Below, piece by piece: positions 55,356 through 64,000 of a stretch of DNA of 64,000 bases. Numbering within the stretch: the first letter of the stretch is position 1; each line of letters starts with the position of its first letter. The translations under genes were made by a program, and so were the position numbers. Below the pieces are notes generated by a model that was not told the origin of the DNA, did not search any database, and saw only the letters and a program-made list of their open reading frames with translations. Source of the DNA: Hyphodiscus hymeniophilus (lineage: Eukaryota; Ascomycota; Leotiomycetes; Helotiales; Hyphodiscaceae); the NCBI GenBank assembly GCA_016508695.1, contig VNKQ01000012.1, positions 682,001 through 746,000 on the forward strand, in the 5' to 3' direction.

Positions 55356-58033
55356 CCTTGATGATCCTACCTTTGTACTCTGATTGGATGGCTCGTCGTA
55401 AATTCCATCGGAATTTGTACAGTAGCGGAAGGCAATGAGTAAAAAATGGCCGTTTGGGGCGGCACAGCCAATAGTCATCATTCATTTCGTACCGACTTTG
55501 TGGTTCCCGTCGTGAGCTGTACAGAGGTATTGTTTGTCGTGGTCTGGGGATTGCCCAAAGCATGTCGGATAGACAGATAGTCTACTAATCCGGACAGTTT
55601 GGGAGCCTGGTGATCTCCGAGACAAGATTGCGCAACTTCCCCTCGTGGGAACCACGCTGCGGAAAAGGGGCAACGTTTGGCTAATCGTACCATGCGGACG
55701 CTAGGGAGCGTTGTAATCTGACCGAAGATCGTATTGATGGGTGGATGGTGCATAAGTTGCATAACATTAACGATTTTTGATGATGACTTGGAAGTTCAAT
55801 TAAGTGGTATGTAGCGGTAGCATGTCTTCATGGCTTCAAGCCTTCTAAAGCTCTGGCGTGTCTGTTTCTGCCGTACCAAAGCCACCGTAGCCCATGGCAT
55901 CTCCTCCGTACCGGTACGTCTTTGCATCTTCTTCCTCGGCCATGTTTCGCTGCTCTTGGAAACATCTGACAATGCGCCCCTGTTCTGGTGGCTGCTTTGG
56001 AAGGGGGCAATTCTGCAGTGCAGCGCAGTGCAGCGCAGTGCAGATGTGGTCAAGTACCAGGTATTCTGCAGCAAAACGCCGTCACGAAGTAATGCAGGCG
56101 GATGTAAACAGACACCTTTCTCTGAGCTGCACAGCCTGCACTGGATCTGGAGGCCGAGTCCCCACAATTGCGAATGCGAGCCGAGTCGAGATACCTGTCA
56201 TGAAGGGTTCTTAACTGGTGGCTCTTAACTCTGAGTCCATGGGAGCCCGGGGGAGGGCAGGCATGTCACCGTCCCTTGGAGCTTGGCATGGTCCCCTGAT
56301 TATGGCCCCCTGGGGGCCTAGGTATATTGGAACGACATAGACCTTATCTGGACACGGGGAACAGCCGCGGATTACGGTACACAACAGGGTCGCTTGCAAG
56401 TTGCTGGGCCATTTGGACTTCAAGGCGTTGGAGACTGGGGTTGAAAGCTGTATTGGAGGATTAGCGTAAGCATGAGGGGGCAGTCCAGAATAAAGGCGAA
56501 GTAGCTTGCGAGTGGGTGAGTGAGACTGTTCGAGGTGATACGGAGTAGTTGTGAATCTGTGATATTTTGTACAAATTCTGCTCGAACCGGAGGAACTCGA
56601 GAGGCTGAGACCCTGCTAAGAAAGAGCTAGGTACCATAGGTAAGTAAGCTGTATGAAAACTTATTTGGTTACCTTTGTCCATAGGGTGGTGGGGAGCTAC
56701 TCGTGTAGTTGTAGCTTGTCAGCCCGTCTGTTCTTTTCCCACCGGATCTCAAAGTGGTGAAAAGCGTCCAGACTGGCTAGTTCTATGGCGACTGTAGGTA
56801 AGGTAGGTAGGTAGGTCTTTTTTCTACTCGCTAAGCATATCAGGAGGTATTCATAGTGCAGTTCAGTTCAGAACTTCAGAAGCACAGCACCATTGACCAT
56901 ACGGATGTCTACCACCCAACCCACCCCTCCTCTCTCTGCGGCTAGAGTAGTAAGGTACAGTTACCTTCGGACAGCCCAGACTCCAGAGTCAGAGTCAGTC
57001 CATGAGAGAAAGCTACCTAGTACAGTACCTACCTACCTAGCTACCTTACCTTACAAGTTACTTCGTACTTACGACGTCCGAGCAACGGCCATACAGACTA
57101 CAGTACGCCAGACGCAGGGGTCACCTCGGGACATCTTCTCTGCCCTAGACCCCTTAGGTACCTTATGCCCTGTTCAATGCAAACCCACAACCACGAACCC
57201 ACAAACAACTTTCCCCCCCCGGGCCGCCGTCAAACCACCACCACAATCCTTCTCGTAGACTCGCATTCATCATCGCGATGCACCTCTTCCAAACTCCTAA
57301 ACTCCACTCCCCCTTTCCCCCCCTTCCCCTCTCCCTTTCGTCTACACTACCTATCTGAACATCCTCGAATCATTCCACCTTCACTGATATTTAATCCCAG
57401 CTACTGCGTACTTTAGTACGAGTACTCTATCAACCCATTCAACTCTCCCTACCTATTCACTGTAGCTTCATTCTATGGACCACTAACCGAGCCGTGCCTA
57501 TCCCCCCATATCGTGCTTCGCAAATCTCAACTCACAAATCAGCCAAAGTCACCTAGTTAGAGAGTTCCAATCGCCTGGAAAGCATGTGCATCTCTTGAGC
57601 TAACACAAACAAACGTGCACCAGACGCGTCCGGCCTCTGTACTGTATGTACTGTCCGCCATCCAAAACCCTTCAGGTACAAGATCAAGTTGACACTCAAT
57701 TGAGTCCATACCAGCTCCACATCCTTCAGGTACAGCAAAGAGCGCGCGCCCCCGGCACTGGAGGACCTTTGCTTCCTCCTTTTCAGAAACCTGCGTTTGC
57801 CGTCCCGGCCGTTGGACCCCCGTTGATGTTCTTTCATAAAGCAAACCATCCACCCCCTTCGCCCCAGTTTCAACTGAGATATCCCTCTTGAAACGGGACT
57901 CAAGGATAAAAAAGAACCTTGGTCGTTGTTGATCCCACTCCCACGGTGCCCACCAAATCCTCTGCCGCCACCTTCTGGAGACCAGACAATACCACAGTAG
58001 GCTTTCTAGCATTCTGGATTCAGGAGCTTCTAC
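55356..58033. other. Island end and long upstream region of RING-PH-vWA gene
   Basis: 2.7 kb without a supported gene. It contains a short tandem repeat of CAGCGCAGTG (56015-56043, about 2.8 copies) and TACCT/AGGTA repeat clusters (56788-56817 and 57022-57055, in opposite orientation). Over the last ~850 bp lies pyrimidine-rich sequence (57200-57420) typical of long fungal promoters and 5' leaders. A 167-codon minus frame at 57557-58060 overlaps the start of the next gene and is treated as a shadow. Confidence 0.45.
56015..56043. repeat. Short tandem repeat CAGCGCAGTG
   Basis: About 2.8 copies of a 10-bp unit in tandem within otherwise unique sequence. Confidence 0.6.
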
Positions 58034-61000
58034 ATGTCGAAGAACCCCTGGGCTCAGCATTCAAATCGGAATCCGTCCACCACCAAAACTAGAGAAGAGC
58101 GGGAAAAAGACCAGGTTTCGGCGCTGTATGAGCTCGGACTAATCAGCAACCCGGATAAAAGACGCAGGCGAGCCAAAGACCAGGACCGGGTTAGACCTGA
58201 CGGTGGAGACAGCGTTGCAGGATCCCAATCCAAAAAGGGTACGCAGTTGACCTAGCCCAATTTTATGTTCTACATCCCCTTCACCCCTCGGTAGGTGAAG
58301 GGCTTTCGCTTCGTGGACTGACTCCCAACCTCTCCTCACCAGACAAAGCTGTTGCTCCTGATCCCGTGCGCGGAGAGGTTCGAAAGTCTCCATCATTAAC
58401 GTCACTACATTCCCGAGGCAGCAAGGGATCCAACGGTTTACGGCAACGAGCAGGTGGAGGTATGGCAGGAATGCTGGATACGGACAGGAGGGGAACCCGA
58501 AGGGAGAGAACGTTCGTTGGAAGCGAATGCGCGGTCTGCGAGGAGCCATTGGAACACACCCTGAGAGGCGAACGCATTCTCCAATTCTCCTGCGGACACG
58601 TCTCCCACGAAGCATGCTTTTATGAGTATATCAAGGAGTCCGAATCCCAATTTTGCCCGACATGCAATGCGCCGCTGGGACTGGATACTTCGAGAGGAGG
58701 AAACGTGTTGGATATTGGTAAGAACTTCAATAACGTCTTGTACTCCCATGCCAGATGCTGATGAACTCAAAATTAGAGAAAATAAGTAGCATTGTGCGAT
58801 CAGTATCTGCCAGCGACCAATCAACGAGGTCCCAGCAGACTCCCACGCCCACTGCTTGGGACAGCCAGACGGTGCGACCACGCAGCAGGGAATCGAATGT
58901 ACAACCACAGCCACGTCAAGCCAGGGACAGCAGTCGGGATACACGAGAAAGCAATGCCGGTAGTAGCAGAGACAGCAGGGATAGTAGGGATCGAGCAGAC
59001 AGATTTACAGCCCCTTCAAGGGCAGGCCACAGCAGGAATGATTCGGAAGCGACGGGAAACACTTCCTCGGTGGGCTATCCGGAGACATCAACAAGTGGTC
59101 CCCCCCGGCGCCATGATTACGATGTACAAGCCATGGAGACGAACCTCATCAGCCCCAGAGCGAGTGTCACACGAAATCCTATACCAGCGCCCTCTGTCAG
59201 CGTGCGATCAGAGTTCCCAACCTTGAACCGCTCACGTCAACAACAAACGTTGACTTGCCTGGTTACGATTGAAGTGACAGACAACAAATGGAGACCCGAT
59301 CCGGATGACCTGAGGAGCGCACCACCCGTACCAGCAGTACGGCCAGAAGACACCTATGCTCGACCTCCGTCGCCAGCACAGAGTGCGCCTCGCTTCTACC
59401 CCTACGAATCTCCAGAGGTTTTGGAGGAGATCACTGAGCACCTTCACAGGCGCGTCGAGAACTGGCACGGGCTTGACTTTAGCAGGTATGCATTGATGGT
59501 ATGGATATCGATGTTGATGTTGGTGCTGATTAATCTAGATTCGGAAAGCTACGTCTGTATGGGACTATCCGAGTTGGCAAGGACAAGCAATCGTGGCAGG
59601 AGCTAGAGTGCTTCCTTTTTGCCGAAATGCTTATCTGTGTGAAAGAGAAAAAGGTCGCGATACCACAGCAGTGGGATGACGTTGCTTCGAATCGAAAGCA
59701 GAGTCGATGCACCCTAAAAGGCTCCATCTTGATCAAGAAACACTTGAACGAAGTCACAGAATCAGGCGGTAAAACGCAACTTGGCCAAACAGAGAAAATC
59801 ACCATGTCTAATCTCCGTCCAGCAGAAGAGAACGTATTGACACTCAGTCTGTCTGTGGCCGAACTCCCGTCGTTCCATCTACGATTCGAAAACAGAAACC
59901 AGTTAAAGTTGTGGCAACAAGCTTTGCTCGATCTGAATGCCGTGGAGGGTTCTCCTGTCCGAAGTCCAGATTACGAGCTTTCTGAGACAGAAGAAGAAGA
60001 TTGGCAGAGAGTACGCAACCGCAAGAGAGATTCATCTCTCAACTCGTCGTACGGTGCCGGTAGATCAGTCACGACGGCACCCACGGAGTACACCAGTGCC
60101 ACCCGCGGTCTGCGCCTCCCCGCAGCTGTCCATGTCCCGGTCGACATCGTGGTAGTGGTTCCCATTTCTTCATCTATGCAAGGTGTCAAGATCAGTCTAG
60201 TACGAGATGCATTGAAGTTCATGGTTCAAAATCTTGGAGACCGCGATCGCATGGGTCTCGTTACCTTTGGATCGAGCGGCGGGGCAGCACCCCTTGTGGG
60301 CATGACCACAAAGACTTGGAATGGCTGGACGGGCATCCTCTCTTCGATTAGGCCGGTTGGTCAAAAGAGCCATCGAGCGGATGTGGTTGAAGGTGCCAAT
60401 GTTGCGATGGACCTGCTCATGCAACGGAAAGCGAACAATCCAATTGCCACAATTCTTCTCATCAGCGATTCGTCAACATCGGATACAGACAGTGTCGATT
60501 TCGTGGTATCGAGAGCCGAGGCAGCGAAGTAAGTGTGAATTTGAGGGAAACATGAAGCCAAGACGCTAACTGCGATAGAATTGCTATCCACTCTTTTGGG
60601 CTTGGAATGACGCATAAACCTGATACCATGATTGAGTTGTCAACACGAACTAAAGCATCGTACACTTACGTCAAGGATTGGATGATGCTACGGGAATGTC
60701 TCGCTGGTTGTCTCGGAGCCCTACAAACGATGTCGCATCAAAATGTGAAGTTAAAACTAAGACTTCCAGAAGGGTCGCCTGCAAAGTTTGTGAAGATCAG
60801 CGGCGCCTTGCAAATCACCAAACGGGCAACTGGCAAGGATGCCGAAGCTTCTCTGGGAGATCTCAGATTCGGAGATAAGAGGGACATCCTTGTACAACTT
60901 GTTATTGCTCCCGACACTGCATCGCAAGAGCAACTACCACAAGATCCTTGGGAGACGATTGTCTCTGGACTCGAAGCTCTTGGTGGACCTCTCGATCAGG

Positions 61001-61812
61001 AAGAACAACGAACCGTTTCTGTAGAGGAGGTACCTCTTATCCAAGCAGACCTGACCTGGGGCGATATTCTGCGCGACGGAACCCTCACACACATGCCTCG
61101 ACCGTCTCTCCTAGCAATCACGATGCTCCCGGCGTCAACAACCCAGCAAAAGAAATCCACGTGGCCCAGCACTCCTCCGATACCACCTCATCCGCTTGTC
61201 GTCCAGCGCCGAATGGAACTCCTCACTTCTGACATGCTCACGCGAGCCCTCACACTTGTATCCCGTGGCCAACACGATCGTGCACAGCATCTTCTCTCTG
61301 AAACGCGATCCATCCTCAAAGGTCTAGGCAAAGGTGGACTGCCCCCTATTCCCCCTCCTCAGATGAAATCATCCAACCAAAGCCCTTCATCAGTCGGTGA
61401 GACTTCGTCTCCCACCTCCACCATCACTCCCGATCGTCGTCGCACACCATCTCCGACATCAGCCCACACAACATCAACCTCGAATTATGGAGCCATCCCA
61501 CGACACATCTCGAATGATGCTCTTAACATGGGTTCTTCTCAAGGCATAGATGCTAGTACTGTCTCCGCTCTCGATTCTGAGCTTGAAGCTAGTCTGGAAT
61601 GGATAAACCATCCTGCCGTCTTCGGAAGGGACAGCAGGAAAGCCGTGCTGCAAGCCATTGGTGTGATCAGCAGCCAAAGAGGATACACTTTCCGCACGCC
61701 AGTGGAAAGCTTGTGGGCGGGACGCATAGGCGGTACCAAGCGACTGACGGAGCGCAGTCGGGAGTGGCGAGAAGAGGGTGGTGGTGAAGGTGGGATCATG
61801 GAGGAGAATTAA
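58034..61812 (+). CDS. RING-PH-vWA protein, Far1/Ste5-type pheromone scaffold candidate
   Basis: Five exons: 58034..58238, 58343..58717, 58777..59485, 59539..60528, 60579..61812, 1,170 aa, with all phases consistent. A RING-H2-type domain lies at ~129-178 (CAVCEEPLE, SCGHVSHEACFYEY, FCPTCNAPL). A Ser/Arg-rich linker with SRDSRDSRDR repeats follows. A PH-like domain (~430-545) begins FGKLRLYGTIRVG and includes WQELECFLFAEMLICVKEKK. A von Willebrand A domain (~620-790) contains VDIVVVVPISSSM and DRMGLVTFGS. This order (RING, PH, vWA) is the ancestral architecture described for the fungal Far1/Ste5 mating-MAPK scaffolds. The first MIDAS Asp of the vWA is absent (Pro-Ile-Ser-Ser-Ser), so metal binding is doubtful. 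A vWA-containing RING E3 of other function is the main alternative. Confidence 0.85.
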
Positions 61813-63154
61813 ACCACAAGAACACCATCCCCCGCATTTTCGAAGCACATCGAGTGCACGTTGTGATTACCCTTGTCCTGCTCTTCAGCGTCTTATCTAT
61901 TCGTCGTTAAATCGTTCTTCGCTATATACCACAAACACATCTAAATCACGACGAGATGGCCGGTTCTGCGCATTTGTTTCATTTATCTTTTACCTTATTG
62001 TATTATACTTGACGAGCTCTAGCACGCATGCATGGTGGACATACCCTTTGTTCGCTCCATATGTTTTAAAGCTTGAGTTATCCGGTACGTTATCAACGGA
62101 TGGGGGCTAGATTCTGTTTTGGATCGGAAGGGATATTTCGGGGTTCGGCAGCGCGAGATGAGCATATTATTCTTTCATAGGAAGATAGTAGAATGTGTCA
62201 TGTATGTATGGAATGGACGTGTGACGATATCAGCGGAGATGCTGTATTCATAGATGCAATGACATGACCAGAATTTCGATTCAATACATATCTAGAAGGT
62301 TTCTTCCGAGTCTCTTCGAGGAGTTGACGGGGAAATGTAAGCGCAATGGCCAGAGTCGAGCGGGTAATGTATAAGCTGAGGTGAGGCCTCACTTGTCTCA
62401 CACTCGAATCATTATTTTGAAAGGTGCATCTTTTTCTCGTGTTTAATTCAATGTAACCCCCCTTTTCTTTCAGCTTGGTTGTATGCAGCTTGGTTCTATG
62501 TAGGAGGGAGTATGGAGAGAGGTCAGAAGGGTGCTTGTTGGTTGCCTCGATGATCGCAGGTACAAGCAAGGAGGTAGATGTACACTACCTATTTCAGATA
62601 ACCGTGGCAGGACGGGTCTTGGGCGAATGGGGACCTGGTGGACGACCCCCGCTTTACCAAGGCGCGCACCGGCGTGCTTCTGGTGCTTAGTCAGATATGG
62701 GTGGATATGCGCAGTCAGATCTGAGTTCCTATTTGTCTTCCCAACTTCTCCTCCCCTCGGGCCTCGTTCAGAGGCCGTCGCTACGGGGGTACCAATAGGA
62801 CTCGGACCGTGGTCGCGGATATGATACGATCGTCCAGAGCGCACGCGAATGCTGACTGTACTGGGATACTGGGAGGCCCGTATGTGGTGAATTGTACGTA
62901 CCATGGTGAACCCTTATGCCCATACACTACAACATCTACCTAGTGGGACGTTGATCGTGGATGTTTCTCGCTCCCTTGATGGCATCCAAATCCTTGAATA
63001 TGCCGAGTTCATCAAAGATTCAAAGCTGAGGCTTGTTTAGATCTTCCCTTAACCGATGGTCAGCTTTTGATGTATGTGTATGTATACACATGCTTATCTC
63101 AACTCTCTGTCACCTTTTCTCTCTCTTTGTATCTTTTCATTTTTGCATTTTACC
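61813..63154. other. Intergenic between scaffold gene and monooxygenase
   Basis: 1.34 kb holding the 3' UTR of the RING-PH-vWA gene and the promoter of the monooxygenase. Minus-strand frames of up to 144 codons (62470-62904) have no recognisable family. CT-rich leader sequence precedes the monooxygenase ATG. Confidence 0.4.
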
Positions 63155-64000
63155 ATGAAGTCAGACGAAAACTCTCTCGACTTCAAAGTCATAATCCTTC
63201 GGCGGAGGGATCGCCGGATTGACGTTGGCGAACTCCCTGGAAAGAGCGGGAATCGACTACGTACTTCTCGAGGGGCGCAGAGAAATCGCCCCGCAGGTTG
63301 GTGCTTCCATCGGACTGCTGCCTGGCGGTGGCCGTATTCTTGATCAGCTGGGTGTTTACGATGAAATCGAATCACACACTGCTACACCCAGGTTCGATGT
63401 CATGTGGGCGGATGATGCGAAGAGAAAGATCGTCGAATCAGCTTCCGCTAAGTTGCTCAAAGCTCGGTGAGTAGGCTTTTCTGTTAATCTCTGAAGGCAC
63501 CTTTGCTGAGGTGGATGGATGGGGCTGATTTCTGACGCAGCTTTGGTTACAAAGTTGTCTTTCTAGACCGTCAAATCGTTCTGCGGGCCTTGTTTGAGAG
63601 ACTGGAAGATAAATCTAAGGTTGTTCTTGGCCGTCGTGTTGTGAGTGTAGACCACTCTGAGAAGGGTGTGACTGTCCACTGTGAAAACGGGAATACATAC
63701 ACCGGAGACGTTGTCGTTGCTGCAGATGGCGTGCATAGCTTTGTCAGAACAGAGATGCGGCGGTATGCTGATCTTCAGGATCCGGGACTCATGGCTTGCG
63801 ACCAAAAAAGTCTGTTTACTCCCAGTCTCAAGTCCTATCACTGACAATTAATGTCCTCGCAGGTCTCTCCGCAGAATATACATGTCTCTTTGGCATAGCG
63901 ACTCCAGTTCCCGGAATAGAAGAGGGATACCTCCACCGGGTTTACAATAAAGGTTTCTCGTTCATGACGATAGGAGGATTGGGTGCACGATGCTATTTCT
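63155..64000 (+). CDS. FAD-dependent monooxygenase (PaxM/salicylate-hydroxylase-like), partial and frameshifted
   Basis: Runs off the window end. Exons seen: 63155..63466, 63541..63809, 63863..>64000 (the last intron has an unusual GTCTGT donor). The start MKSDENSLDFKVII leads into the FAD-binding GxGxxG loop, but the loop (GGGIAGLTLANSLERAGIDY) lies one base out of register. At 63194-63200 there is one base too many between ...VII and GGG, and the loop frame has a stop just upstream. Downstream features are intact: GASIGLLPGGGRILDQLG, then the DG motif VVVAADGVHSFVR, then AEYTCLFGIATPVPG and YNKGFSFMTIGG. Family knowledge: such flavoenzymes hydroxylate or epoxidise aromatics and terpenoids, often inside secondary-metabolite clusters. 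It is a pseudogene if the frameshift is real; a sequencing error is the alternative. Confidence 0.85.

Noticed and set aside
57557..58060. 167-codon minus-strand frame
   Set aside because: Overlaps the start of the RING-PH-vWA gene, has no recognisable motif and no splice logic; likely chance.

Overview
The window is nuclear DNA of a filamentous ascomycete (Pezizomycotina). The gene set and the many short introns (about 45-105 nt, GT...AG) show this. The gene complement and style resemble Leotiomycetes, but the sequence alone does not settle the class. Most coordinates for multi-exon genes come from manual splicing, in which donor, acceptor and codon phase were checked at every junction.

Layout. 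1093-16014 (-) is a complete midasin/Rea1 gene (about 4,932 aa, three exons), the giant AAA+ remodelling ATPase of 60S ribosome assembly. It is transcribed divergently, across 202 bp, from a mitochondrial L7/L12 ribosomal protein (16217-16837 +). Next come PRO3-like pyrroline-5-carboxylate reductase (-) and CTK3 (+), again divergent. Then a complete five-exon UstYa-family (DUF3328) gene (-), a BUD4/anillin-related septation protein (-), a 2.4 kb stretch without a gene, an RTA1-like membrane protein carrying an apparent 1-nt frameshift (-), and an unrecognised ORF (-). 32206-36484 (+) holds an FHIP/RAI16-like endosome-motility protein followed by clathrin light chain. CDC37 (-) and an MDL1-type mitochondrial ABC half-transporter (+) are divergent. 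They are followed by a small basic hypothetical protein (-), a CLC chloride transporter (-) and, divergent from it, a neurochondrin-family protein (+).

48382-58033 is a gene-poor island of about 9.6 kb. It contains two non-autonomous DNA transposons with perfect terminal inverted repeats (TIRs) and perfect 8-bp target-site duplications (hAT-like). One of them has TIRs built around C12 and C9 homopolymers. Beyond the island lies a RING-PH-vWA protein (58034-61812 +) resembling the Far1/Ste5 pheromone-MAPK scaffold family. The window ends inside a FAD-dependent monooxygenase (63155 to end, +) that shows an apparent frameshift at its nucleotide-binding loop.

Most genes are conserved housekeeping functions: ribosome assembly, proline synthesis, Pol II CTD kinase, septation, endosome traffic, Hsp90 co-chaperone, mitochondrial export and ion homeostasis. 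Accessory content is limited to the UstYa-like, RTA1-like and monooxygenase genes and the transposon island. I see no CRISPR, operon, rRNA or convincing tRNA. No wholly new multi-gene system is evident. The most distinctive items are the poly-C-TIR transposon, the orphan UstYa gene, a Gln at the proton-glutamate position of the CLC protein, and the two single-nucleotide frameshifts.
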